Source: Gautieria morchelliformis
Taxonomy: Eukaryota; Basidiomycota; Agaricomycetes; Gomphales; Gomphaceae
DNA: 64,000 bases
NCBI GenBank assembly: GCA_015179125.1
Contig: WHVA01000007.1
Coordinates: 62,001-126,000 of the forward strand
Direction: 5' to 3'
Shown here: positions 41,655 through 53,121 of the stretch, piece after piece
Numbering within the stretch: the stretch's first letter is position 1
Layout: the number at the start of each line of letters is the position of its first letter
Translations under genes and position numbers: made by a program
The notes under the pieces: model-generated
Seen by the model: only the letters and a program-made list of their open reading frames with translations
Database searches by the model: none
Told to the model about the DNA's origin: nothing

Positions 41655-42585
41655 TGAAACCCTTTCTACGTTGATAACCCTGACATCCTTCAAAACATCT
41701 CCTGGGAACCCATCAGTAAATCAACTGTAGCTTTTGATAGGAACACAAGCCAAGAGGCTACTTTCGTTTTTCCCGCGAAAGTTACATATGACAAGTCCTT
41801 AAATTTTTATTCTATTTCCAATAAGTGCTAAATCTAACCAGATTCTTTATGGGGCCCCTGGGCGCGTACTCCCCTCATTATGGGAGTATCGAAAAATGCA
41901 AATATCGAATGACATGCACCGCTCCTGACGACAAGACATTATCCGACATTTTTCGACACGGCATTGAAATTTTTAAAACGCTTCAAGACTCTATAGCGAA
42001 AACGTCCAACCACCAATCTCTTCTCAATTCAAAACAGGATGAAGATCACATCATAGTCAGTCTTCCTGTTTTTGAAAAAAGGGTTTGTTTTCTTCCATAT
42101 TTCTATGACATCTTTCTTACTATTTTCAAAATTAAAGGATGTTCCGATTATACCTCACGCATATTTGGAAGACCTTGTAGAAAACAAAAGTACTTTGCGT
42201 CCCTTACTTTTTAAAATGTACTTATCGTGAAACCACAGAATCCAAAAGTGTTTTCTTCAACGACAACGACCAGGTGAAATCAAAATCAAAATTGGACATG
42301 ATCACGAAAAATTATCCAGTTCCTTCTGAATATAAAGAACAATTCAACGCCATCGCACCCAGCTATTCGGTCAATGAACTGCCTGTGTATTACGAGAACA
42401 AATTCGTGGCTCCGCATTCGACGACCAAAGAACTTGAAAATGCCGTCGTCGAATTACATGTCGCTATCACTCATAACTATATGAGGAGAGAGTCCGAAAA
42501 ATTTGATTCTTTCAATGCCAACATTCGTGAAATCTTCATTCTCGTCCCCGGTTCTCCAAAATCTTTGTCTCCTTACAAATGAAAG
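41655..42585 (+). pseudogene. Unidentified conserved-looking gene, frameshifted
   Basis: Coding text continues across at least three frames. There is FYVDNPDILQNISWEPISK to NFYSISNK (41658-41830), GPLGAYSPHYGSIEKC to VSLPVFEKRVCF (41850-42090), LEDLVENKSTLRPLLFKMYLS (about 42165-42230), and an intact last frame 42274-42582 (NAIAPSYSVNELPVYYENKF, VVELHVAITHNYM, IREIFILVPGSPKSLSPYK). The frame after the stop still reads an acidic tail (SSSEDDVEEGPSKKS). The steady reading across frames shows a real gene decayed by indels. I do not know the function. Position before a Helitron-like terminus suggests it may be element cargo. Confidence 0.55.
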
Positions 42586-42589
42586 AACC

Positions 42590-43570
42590 CTCGAGACGGT
42601 CCCCTTCTTCCCCACCCTTTGACCTCCTCCTCAGAAGATGATGTTGAAGAAGGCCCATCCAAAAAATCCACCAGGAGATCAAAAGATGTAATCTAACTTT
42701 CATCGCTCGTATTTCTCTCATGATAGGTCGTCTTGAAATTGTACATCAAATCTTATTGTCAATGTATACTACTTTTTTACTTCATCACTTGTAACGACCA
42801 TACAAAAAAAAATCGCTTTTTATGACAACAACCCGTTCGAGAATGATTGCACAAATTACAATTCTCTTTCATACATACATTTTTATTAATGTCTATCTTC
42901 AAATGACCTGAATCGTACACTTTTTAATACAATCGAGCTCGGATTCCATTCTGAAACAAATAGTTCAACACGCTCCCAATCAGTTTACAAACTTAAATGA
43001 ATGTATACCTCATTGTAACGATAATGGTACTCAAAGTTCCCTTTCTTCAACCTTACAACACTAAACCCACTATAAACTTTTGGTGCTTATCATAAGAGAT
43101 AAAATTTCACTAACCTTTTTCAACAATTCCACTTTCATTGGAAATGCTTAGACTGAAATCAAGACCCTCCATCTCTTCCACATCAAACATCCAAATTGTC
43201 ACCTTAAAAATTCAATTGCTCTATCTCCATTTGAAATAAACGAATACTCACCATATCGTCTCCTCATCTTTGATGTTCAACCACAACGATATAATACATC
43301 TACCGTTTCATGTGAACATTAACAGGATTTCACATCCTCAATATCGTACCTCCTTCTTATTCCAACCTTCGTGATCATTGCGAAAAGAAATGTGAATGCT
43401 AACTGACAGAGACAGGATCCCTTTGTCAATACATATCTTCCGATATTGACGTCATTACACCTATTCACCCCGTATGACTGTAAAATTGGATATCGACGTA
43501 TGGATCTTCTAAACCTTTCTCATTTACCCAAACCCACTTATACCACGAGGTTAAAAAATCCTTCGACATG
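42590..43570. other. AT-rich DNA, no gene seen
   Basis: About 1 kb with many stops in all frames, between the decayed gene and the Helitron-like end. Confidence 0.6.
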
Positions 43571-43598
43571 GGCCGCGCCGGCAACGCCGGCCTCTAGT
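43571..43598 (+). repeat. Second Helitron-like 3' terminus
   Basis: Hairpin GCCGGC-aac-GCCGGC (43577-43591) followed by CTCTAG and T at 43598. Same design as the ends at 2680 and 24273 (GC hairpin, CTAG, T) but different sequence and a shorter gap, so a different Helitron family. Confidence 0.5.
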
Positions 43599-43620
43599 CT
43601 TACATACTCTTAGCTTTACT

Positions 43621-44600
43621 GTCACAGAGCTGTGACTTTAACCCAATATAGCAATAGAACCTTCCACAGCCCTCCAATGGTTTCCAAACCTTTCCTGAAG
43701 CTTCTCTAAGCTTCCACAAGGTTCCTAGCAGTAGTTACATAAGCTAGATAGATGCAGTATAAATAGCCTCCAGTTTTAGCAAGCAATCAATCATCTTTCA
43801 CCCAAAACCACTCATACCTTGAGTAACTGAAGTGTGACTTCAACACAGCCTTGTACCAAAGTACTGGCTCACTGACTTGGCTACAGTCTAAGATTGCAGC
43901 CACTCTGATTGGCTCTGAGAAGTACAAGAGTGCTCTATTTAATTGCAGCAGGCTCTGAATAATCGCGCTGTGAACAGCAACATTACTAAGAGTAACTGAT
44001 TAGTAATCCTGTACCATTAGATGTCACTCTGAGCAGTGATCTAATAGTCTTGGTTATTAGTTATTCAATTCATGCAATAAATTATTAACTTAACTCTGAG
44101 TTAAGTGGGTTAATAGCCTTTTGAGTAATTGATCTGTCTTGATCAATCAACGCACTGCAGATATTAACCTAACTCAGGGTAAGTGATTTAATATCCTATG
44201 TTTGTTGAGTTGGAAAACTAGAAAAGCCACAAGAATAGTGATATACTTGAACTGAGGAAGAGTTCAAGCACAGAACTATCTTTTCACGTCTTGGGGATTA
44301 TTGTTGTCTTTAATTCACTCGACCCGCAGTCCTAAGACTCTAAGTAGCTTTCCCCCTTAAAGTATCTGGACCCTTGGATGCCTAATAACATTCTTTGACC
44401 TCACAAAGTATTGCACAATCTGAGAACTACACGTGTTCAGTTAAATCTCTATTGCTACACTTCCGGTACCAATACTGATTCTGATTGTTCACCGGAGTAT
44501 AATTTCTTAATTGGGTTCTCTGTTACAATAGTTTCGAAGCTTGCGTGTGCTTGTAAAGTCAAATCTCTGATTGAACTTTAGAATTGTGTTTAACACCACA
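43621..44600 (+). repeat. Copia-type LTR and leader candidate
   Basis: Begins TGTCACAGAGCTGTGAC, with TATAAATAG at 43762, and runs into unique leader-like DNA up to the minus-strand pol fragment. A reverse relative of its first part lies at 36810-37000. It has no open frame. The element's start and the pol piece after it point in opposite directions. Confidence 0.35.
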
Positions 44601-45630
44601 GTTTTACATTTAGTTCAACAGGTTCCAAAACACCTTCCATCTCCATGCCCAAACAATAACCATAGGTGCGTGGTACCCTTTAAGTACCAGAAGACACTCT
44701 TCAGTGTTCCAGTGTGTAGGATCAAACTTCATTGAATATCGAGACAAGCATTGGACAGCAAAAGCTATGTCGGGGCAATTTCCCAGTGCAGCATACATCA
44801 ATGATCTGACAACCTCTCTATATGGCATGTCATGTATCTGAGCCCACTCAGCTGTCATTTTAGGTGTCAGAGACACTGACAGTATCAGTCCATGTTGCAT
44901 CGGCATAGACGCAGGCTTAAGGTCTTCGAAGTTGTACCAACAAATGATTGACTCGATGTAAGATCATTGGGAAGATGGATGGTACGTGTCTCTCTGTTGC
45001 AGTTGATTTCTATCCCTAACAACCAATGCAGCTTTCCAAGGTCAGTTATTTCAACATGTTTTGAAATGTTAGCCTTGAACACATCCACCGGTGACCCTGA
45101 TGACGCTGTGATCATACAATTGTCTACATGGACCAGAACAATGACGACGGAATCGTGGGTGCAATGAAAGGAAACTGCTTGATCAACATCACAGCAAGAG
45201 AAGTGTAACTTGGTAAGCATTGTATCCCTGAGCTTCTGGTACCAGCAATGACCGACCTGTCTCAGTCTATACAAGGTCTTTTGCAAGAGACAAACCTTTC
45301 CTGAGCAATTTGGTGCCAGATAGCCTGGAGGCTGAGACATAAATATTGTCTCCTTGTCTGTGAGTTCTCCATTTAGGTACGTTCCTTTAATATCAATCTG
45401 ATGTAGCTCCATATCATTTGCAGCAACCAACCTGAGCACGGTTCGGATCGACACCCATTTGGCAACTGGGGCAAATGTGTCAAAATAATCGATGCCAGGG
45501 ACATGTGAAAAACCTTGGGCAATGAGCCATGCTTTATAACACATAACTTTCCCAGCAGCATCCTTTTTGGCTTGAAAAACCTACTTTGACCCAACAATGT
45601 TTGCACTGCTTGGCAGGATGTTCAGGTTGA
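44600..45630 (-). pseudogene. Degenerate Copia pol fragment (RT)
   Basis: Starts near 45630 with IVGSK, a TAG where Trp is expected, VFQAKKDAAGKV, and continues WLIAQGFSHVPGIDYFDTFAP, MELHQIDIKGTYLNGELTD, QPPGYLAP. The RT catalytic loop reads VHVDNCM, so the second Asp of the usual VDD is replaced by Asn. After a frame change, PYREVVRSLMYAALGNCPDIAFAV follows (44610-44906). Integrase and RNase H are missing. It is a different Copia lineage from the element at 30191. Confidence 0.85.
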
Positions 45631-45639
45631 CAATAATGT

Positions 45640-46255
45640 ACATTCTTCTAGGATATATGAGATATCTTTTAAAATATCAACCATAACTGAATTCATAGTC
45701 CATCATTTTGAGAAATTTGTAATATTGTGGATATTCTAAAATTTTTGAATGTTCTGAGATTTTAAAAATATGTTTGTATGTGCTGAAGCATCACCACGCT
45801 TCACTCTAAATTTTGGGTGGCTGATATCTGGGTGTAATTCCAAAAATTATTGGAAAGTAATCTGAATAGTACCCAAATTATGTGGTCGTGAGATTTGACC
45901 TTTTGTCCAAATAGAAACAGCATGTAACCCAAATTTCATCCAAGATTTCGGCTAGATCTCTCCACAAAAGAATCTATCACTGATGCTATTGCCCAGCTAG
46001 ACAGCCGGCTGCAGCCTCAATAATCACGAGAAAAATCAATAGAAAGAGGTATATAACAAAGAATAGCCAAGTAATCCTTCCCTATGATAGCTGAGACTAC
46101 ACTGGCATCATTGCTTGACTTGCGGCCCCTCAAGCACCACCTTTCATGCAGCAATCACATGTTGCACTGACATTTAGAGTTGTCATGTCCAAATTAATAA
46201 CACGAATAACTGATCAGTAGCACTCACAGTTACGCATTGCTTTCACCACACCCTC
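45640..46255. other. No gene seen
   Basis: AT-rich, short frames only, apart from the promoter side of the next gene. Confidence 0.5.
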
Positions 46256-46261
46256 ATCTTC

Positions 46262-47105
46262 ATGTCAAGCAAGAGTGTCACAAAGAGCACAAACAAGAGG
46301 TGGACTGTGTTGGACAGGCAAGAAGTCACATCAGATCAAGATACAGATGATAGAAAAAGGGTGACTCCACCTCCAAAGAAAGCTAAGACTAGCCTACGTC
46401 CATCTATAGGCTTGCAGCATCCTGATTCAATGGTTCCTTCCAATTTGTTGACACATACGAAGTTTGCTCTGTCAGGAGGAGACCAGCCATTCCTAGCACT
46501 GCCTTGTCAGCGCTCCGACTTCCCTCCATGCACTAGGTGCAAGTTACTGTTTGTTTACCATAACCCACAGCAACAAATAGTGACAAAAGAGGAAATCTGG
46601 TAATGGTTTGAAACTATGGCAAATGATGAAGGATTCTTGCCTTTTTTTCACAATTTAAGGTATCAAGGAAATCTGAATAAAGGAAAATAATAATTTCTTG
46701 CATCTTATGCAGTGGATATGATTATTTTGTCACAATTTATTTCTCATAAGTGCTCATCTGTGTTTTTTCAGATTTTCTTGATGTTTTAAATTGTAAACAA
46801 AAAGAAAGGCTTCTTCACCATTTGCCAGTTTCAAATTAATTATTACAAGATTTCCTCCTTTTTCACCATTTGTTGCCATAGGTTATGGTAAACAAACAGT
46901 GACTTGCACCTAGTGATGGGTATTAAGGCCCTGACAAGACAGTGTTACAGACCTCAAAACAACAGTTATGACCATTGGAAAAACAGTCAGGATGCTTGAA
47001 GACTCAACAATCCCTGGGTCGACACAGCAAATCAAAGAGGTTGAAGAACTGGTGAATAAGCTGGCTCAGGGCATGAGAACGCTGGACAATGAAAATGAGA
47101 GTATA
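46262..47105 (+). pseudogene. Small coiled-coil gene interrupted by a MITE
   Basis: Starts MSSKSVTKSTNKRWTVLD at 46262 and reads Lys/Pro-rich sequence (VTPPPKKAKTSLRPS) to 46530, where the MITE at 46531-46915 enters. The last 25 codons of the open frame (to 46603) are encoded by the MITE. Beyond the element, protein-like text resumes in another frame (about 46945-47105): DLKTTVMTIGKTVRMLEDS, QIKEVEELVNKLAQGMRTLD, a coiled coil. Removing the MITE and one ATG copy joins the two flanks. Function unknown; the short basic N-terminus plus coiled coil gives no clear family. Confidence 0.5.
46531..46915. mobile_element. CACTA-type MITE
   Basis: 385 bp, begins CACTAGGTGCAAGT and ends ACTTGCACCTAGTG. 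The two halves are imperfect reverse complements for well over 100 bp, so the element folds on itself. It is flanked by ATG on both sides (46528-46530 and 46916-46918). CACTA...TAGTG ends with a 3-bp duplication are diagnostic of the CACTA/EnSpm superfamily. It has no coding capacity. Confidence 0.9.
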
Positions 47106-47260
47106 TTATGAACGTTGGCTGCACAATACGAGGATCGACGTGTGATTTTATGCCCTTGAAGAGCAACTCTCACAAAGGTCAAAGGGCATCTGGAGGAGGT
47201 ACAATAGCCGAGGAAGAGGCAGACAATGATGCCAAGGGTCACGATAACTGGTAGCAGCAT
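47066..47260 (-). other. Short open frame with hydrophobic start
   Basis: 64 codons beginning MLLPVIVTLGIIVCLFLGY, a signal-anchor-like segment, in the region downstream of the frame at 47385-47852. It could be a 3' exon of the same minus-strand gene, but no convincing splice pair was worked out. Confidence 0.2.
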
Positions 47261-47384
47261 AATAACACGTTAAATGTGAGTGTTATTGTTATATTCTAGA
47301 AAGAATGCACTCACTATGAATAATAGAATTTCATTTGCCCGGCTTTCTATGGCCTCATGGGTGTTGAGGAGTGATTGGAGAGGC

Positions 47385-47852
47385 TTAAGGATCCAATACT
47401 GCGTGGTTACTGGGTGCTGGATACAGTGAGCTGTCTTTCTTGAAGAATGAATCACTACTACTTTTTGAGCCCTCAAGCATATCTTGGACAAGGGAATGCA
47501 TAGCCCCACAAAAAGCTCCAGCAATGAAGGCATGAATATATGCTTGGCGGAAAGTTGAACAAAACGGAGGAATTTTGAAGGTGGCTGGATTAGCGTCATA
47601 GGCACATCCTGGTTCATAAAAGGGGAAAAGCTGAGTATGAGAGATAAATAAAATCTGTCGTAATGTCACCGCCTCAGAATCGGAATCTGAACCCTCTGAT
47701 TTGCTCTCTGAGGAAGCTAAAGCTAAGTCATCATATTCATGAGTCAGTTTGGGGTGGTGTGGAGATGTAGGTGTTGAAAACAGAGCAGATATAGGCTCAA
47801 AGTCGTCTAGTGTGGCAAAGGGACGACCCGCAGGTTCATGCTCATGTTCCAC
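47385..47852 (-). CDS. Hypothetical acidic protein
   Basis: 155 codons. The N-terminal half is acidic and Ser-rich (LALASSESKSEGSDSDSEAV). The C-terminal half is hydrophobic/aromatic (ILFISHTQLFPFYEPGCAY, AYIHAFIAGAFCGAMHSLV), with a possible membrane-associated helix. It lies convergent to the MITE-split gene. It could be one exon of a longer gene, since an overlapping frame (47270-47617) is open too. No family recognised. Confidence 0.35.
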   Translation of the reverse strand: MEHEHEPAGRPFATLDDFEPISALFSTPTSPHHPKLTHEYDDLALASSESKSEGSDSDSEAVTLRQILFISHTQLFPFYEPGCAYDANPATFKIPPFCSTFRQAYIHAFIAGAFCGAMHSLVQDMLEGSKSSSDSFFKKDSSLYPAPSNHAVLDP

Positions 47853-48139
47853 GAGTGTGACTCTGAAACATCAGCATCAAAGTCAAATGCCATGCCTCCT
47901 GCTTAGAGTAGGCATTGAGATTCTCATTCTCCGGCTCCTGTGCCTCCTTGATCATGTCAATGCCGGTAGATAACTAGAGCTCCTGATGATCTGGGGAAGA
48001 GACGTGATGTGCATTATCTGACAATCTGGATCGAAATTTAGAGCGTTCTTTCCGACATGACCAGATTTGGCCAGCTCTAGAGCTTCAGCGTCCCGTTCCG
48101 AGGATGATCCGGCTATGCTGCCAAGGTAGGTCACTGTCT

Positions 48140-49885
48140 TTACACAGTGAGCATGGACAGTGACGACCCAGGCATCGGTGCTGGAAGAGGTGCGTTTCCA
48201 GGTACCAGAGGGTGAGGAACCAGCCTAAGCTCTAGCTCGTAGCAAAGTGAACCGAGTATTGGACGCGCACGTACGCGTGTCGTCACGTGATTCTGCCACC
48301 AGAACGAGCCTAAGTCGATGCAGTGCAATCGCGGTCGACGCTCAAGAGAACTAGCAATTAATATTCGCACCGGCGTTATATAAAACGTGAGCCAGGAATA
48401 AACCCAGCGATACCCCTTTGCTACTTTCAGATGATATTTGATTATTATTTAAAAATTGGTCCAAAAATCGTCAGGCGACCTTTTGGCCTAAAGCGTGGTG
48501 ACCTTACGTGCGATGGGGGACGATTGACTGGAATCGAATGCCGAGGATCGTCGATGTGCTAATTAGCGCCCGCGGAGTTCTTCGCTACTATATTTAGAAC
48601 ACCGTGGCTGTGTCAGGACAGCTTCAGGACGCGGCGATCGATCATGTCGATCATGTCGATCTTGGAACCACGTTCGCCATTTATAGCATATGAATGACGT
48701 ACTGATACTTTATGATTCTGAGCACGACATGGCAAATTAGAATGTTCGACTCACTGGCAGAGTATACTCACAGATGGGATAATCCTACCAGGCTCTGTAT
48801 ATCAACATCATATCCCTGCATGTGACGGTCGTTGTCCAAGTTATAGACGTCTCCTAGAACAGTTCGACCTGCGTGGAATACATGCACCATGCATGATGTT
48901 TATGATGGAAGGGCTTGGACCACCTCTCTCCCGGTTTCATGCCGCGTGTGTACAGGATTTTCCCCGGTGACTGTGTCGTATAAGTATCTGCGCCGAGCCT
49001 CGTTGGGACCCACTCGTCGGCCGAGAAGCGGACGGACAACACGGCGCTGGAAGTTGCCGGGTTAGTGTGGAACTACAAGACGGACAGGAGACGAGTGTGG
49101 TGAATCCGCCACGGATGGTTGGGCGATGGCTGTTTGGAGTTACCATTAGGAGGTTGGCACTATGTTATTGGAGGTTTGGGGCTTGTGCTGCGTACGGGGC
49201 TTAGAAGTGGCTGGGTTTGGTTCGTGGAAACGCCCGTAAATACAGCTGCTTGCGGAGTCATAGAGGGACACGTTGGCGGGGGATGAAGGAACCATTAGCG
49301 GGCGGTTTAGTACCGTACGGTTTGGAAGTGGATGGCGTTGGACGCTTTTAGGGCTTTAGAGAATTTGGAGAAGGAATCCCTGACTGTACCGTCGCTGTCC
49401 GCTGAGGGATAACTGGTGAAACGGGACGTGGGACATTGCAGTGTCTAGGCAAGCTTGAAAAGTTGGGAGGGAAGATGGACTGGAGGGACAAGTGTCGCGT
49501 TTGGAGGCCTGGTAGCGCTGCTTTGGGAATGGGAACAAGTCGAAAAAACTGCAGGTGTGAATGTGTACTTACCTCATATGTGTAAGGGCGGGATAGACTC
49601 CATGGGTAAAATCCTGGTCCTGCCTTGCGTTGGTGCACATGTTGTGTGCGCGACAACGGATCCACGAAACTTGCCCAGGCGTGCACAGGGCTCACTCACT
49701 GCACACGACACGATATTTACCCTTGTTGCCTCTGAGACACGGTCCAGCTGTCCTTATGAAGACAGCCGAGTACCCACATCGACGGGCGCTTCACATTGAC
49801 GCCGGGAACATGATCGAAGAACAGCTCCGATGCCGTGCGGCGCCTCTCGTCGTCTTTTTCCGTTTACCACCCACCTCGAACACTG
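48140..49885. other. No recognisable gene; upstream flank of the NLR
   Basis: Short conflicting frames. It contains a ~70-bp block (about 48560-48632, tagcgcccgcgga...cttcgctactatatttaga...gtggctgtgtcag) repeated at 56198-56275 on the far side of the NLR, and a small gatcatgtc direct repeat at 48636-48660. Confidence 0.45.
48560..48632 (+). repeat. NLR-flanking repeat, left copy
   Basis: Shares TTAGCGCCCGCGGA, CTTCGCTACTATATTTAGA and GTGGCTGTGTCAG in order with 56198-56275. The CTATATTTA string could be a TATA-like element. Confidence 0.6.
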
Positions 49886-51349
49886 CGCACGATGGACAAC
49901 GTCGAGGGCACTGTGACAGCACCGTAAGCCCACGATCGCTTCTCTAGAGCCAACTGTAAAGTTCCTGGAAAGACTCTTTCGTTTGCGCTATCTATTGTAT
50001 AGTGACGCTTGGCCATCGACAACAGACCTGAAATGCGATCACCTTCCCAATGTCTCACTGTTCGGCAAGGGTCCTAGTCAGTTCTTCCTGAAACTCGTCG
50101 TCGATAAGGAACCCCACCAGAAGACTACGTTTTCTGCGAGAGGCAATGCTGCCTCGTGGAATGAGCCATTCTATTTGTGGGTGAATTCCAGCGTTAGTGT
50201 CTCAATGTGATCTTAAATCCATTCACAGCTACCACTTGACTCGGTCTTCTGTGTTGGAAATTGAAGTATATGGGCATCATACAATCCGACCTGATGATTT
50301 CATAGGCGGTACGAAGGAAAGTATTGAGTTTCTGCTTGCAGAAGGAGCAACTGGAGGTCAGTCCTTTCGCTCATCGACGGAATGATGTGTACACATTGGA
50401 CACAGCAGCCGTTGCTCGCACACTGCACAAATCAGATAAGTCAGGGAGGACGCATGAGGTTCAGACTGTCCTAGAGTTCACCATTTCGTCTTTCGCCACG
50501 TCCGACGAGGCGTGGGACTCCCAGTTGACCGAAGCAGTTAGGGGAACGGAAGAGGTCGATAATATGAACCCGGTGCCGTCCCCATTTGTTGTTGGAGCAC
50601 CTGGAGCCGATGCCGCCACTTCCACCCTCAATACCCTCGAAACAATATCGGCGGTTTGGGATCCACTCCTGGACAGGATCAGGCTGTTTACCGAGATCGT
50701 GGATGGGATCTCCGAGGTATTGTTCAAACGCCGGCGGTCTCCTAGGCCATCTCATGTACACGGTTTGCTTGATTCTAGGTCCATCCTTACGCAAAGATGG
50801 CATGGTCTATCCTGTCTATTGCGCACAAGGTAGATCTATCACATGCACCAGCTTGATAGACATATCTGACATCTGGGCAGACGATCATTGCTCAGAAGGA
50901 CCGGGACGATAGCATCAATGAGCTGGCGAAGGTTATTGGAGACACCTATGCGTTCGTCCACTTGGCGCAGCCGTTAAATGAAATTGAATCGCAAAGGCCA
51001 ATTATCATATCCTTGACGAATCAGACGGTAGAGTGCAGCTACTTTATTCGCGCCTACGCAAAAAACAAGGGATTCGGTATGTTGAACCCACTGTCAGGTC
51101 GCCATACCTGACGATCTTTGCTCAGGGAAAAGAACCGTGAAAAATCTATGGTCGGATGTCGACAGCAAGGTCGACCAATACCGGGAAACGTTCAAGAATC
51201 TCAGGTCGGCGTTACAGGAACACGCAGTCATTCATACCGAAATCTCTGTACTACGTGTTCTGGATACCGCCGGCAGCCTCTGTGGTTTCTGACTTTGGGC
51301 CTTTCCCGACCTAAGACCTCTTGCAACCAGCTGAAGTAGTTCTGCTGAG

Positions 51350-52850
51350 TGAGATGCCCTATGCAGGGTCAGCTGGATGCGATCCTGAAAAGGGCTGTTT
51401 GGCGGGTACTCGCAAGAAAGTTATTGAGGAGATCTGCGATTGGGTCAACCAGGATAGCGACGACACCCCCGGATATTTTTCTTGAACGGTGTTGCAGGTG
51501 CCGGCAAATCTGCGATTGCTCACGAGATCGCTCGACAATTTAATAAACTCAAACGTCTCGGATCATCGTACTGTTTTAACCGCGCGCGTCTGGCAGAGCG
51601 ATCCCCCGAGAATATCTTTAGCACTATTGCTCGTGATCTGGCTGATATGGACCCACAACGCAAAGCATCGCTGGTGGAAGTGGTCAAAGGGCAGACAGCC
51701 CTTCGGACCACACGCATACCTCGTCAACAGTTCCAGAAGTTCATTCTAGGCGCCGCCCATGGGCTAACGTCCGTCGGACCAACGGTGATCGTTATTGATG
51801 CATTGGATGAGAGTGGAGACCGGGATTCTCGCCGGGGTCTCTTGTCTGTCCTTGGCAACGAAGCTGCAGAACTGCCGCCTAACTTCCGCGTTCTCATCAC
51901 CTCCCGTGCCGAAGAAGACATCCAGGGCGCCCTTCTTGGGAAGAAGCACGTGCTTTCCAGGTCCCTGAAGGATATTGACCCGAACCCTGCCGATGACGTC
52001 GCCTGCTTTCTGGAAGATCAACTAGGTAACATTACGGACCTCGAACGCGAATGGCCCAACGATTACTGGTGTCGATTATTAGTCGATAAATCTGAAGGTC
52101 ACTTTCAATGGGCGTTCACGGCTTGTCGATTTGTCAAAGGAGATGGGAAGGGTGGTCGGGATCCTGTTCAGCAACTGCAGAAACTTTTGGTCAAGAACCT
52201 CAGTGGGATGGATAACCTGTATCTCGGTATCCTCAAGCAGATATTCGGTGATGACGATGAATTGACGGACGATGTCAAGGATCGCTTTTGCTTGGTGATG
52301 GGCTGCATCCTAACTGCCAGAGAACCGCTCCCGATGTCTGCCCTGCAGAAATTGTGCAAGGAAGGCAACTCGGCTGCCGAGGTTCAACGTATCGTTGGAC
52401 CTATGGGTGTTCTGTTGAGCCTTCCTTCTCAAGAATCTGGCACAATCAGTCTGCTTCACACATCTTTTCGTGACTTCTTGACAGATCGCAACCATAGTGG
52501 ACCATACTACGTCAATACAGCTTCACACCATGACGACCTTGCACTCTCATGCTTGCGCGTGATGAAGGATGAACTTCGATTCAACATTTGTCAGCTTGAA
52601 ACTTCGCATCTGCGCAATGACGATGTTATGGACTTGAAGACACGGACCAAGAGGTATATATCCCCACAACTTTCCTACTCTTGCCGTTTTTGGGCGGACC
52701 ATCTTCGCGCCACCACCTTTACGCCGGGTATAAGTGCAAAGGTCAAGGAGTTCTTCGAGACTAAGCTACTCTACTGGCTGGAAGTTTTGAGTCTGATCAA
52801 GCAGGTACCAGATGCTTCAGCAGCGCTCTCGTCAATAATGGACTGGAGTC
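51350..52850 (+). other. NACHT domain region of the NLR
   Basis: Reads PEKGCLAGTRKKVIEEICDW, then (after the frameshift) NGVAGAGKSAIAHEIARQF, LGSSYCFNRARLAER, VIVIDALDESGDRDS, PPNFRVLITSRAEEDI, and the winged-helix part LLSLPSQESGTISLLHTSF, RDFLTDRNHSGPYYVN. From 51482 it is open to beyond 52850 without a stop, so the NTPase core itself is undamaged. Confidence 0.9.
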
Positions 52851-53121
52851 AGGTGAGTGCTCGAGTCGTTATGTGCTCCGACGTGAGTCTGATGAACTTC
52901 AGGATAATGACACTACAGCATTCGTATGGGATGCCCGCAAGTTTGTTGCTACCTTCTAGAGCGTAATCTCGGAGAGCACCCCTCATCTCTATTTGTCGGC
53001 ACTCCCGCTTGCGCCTGAAAGTTCCATAGTGTCACAGACGTACCTCCCAGACTTTCCAAGACTACTCCGCATAGAGACAGGGAAACTAAAGGTGTGGCCA
53101 GCTATTGAAATCGTCTTGGTA

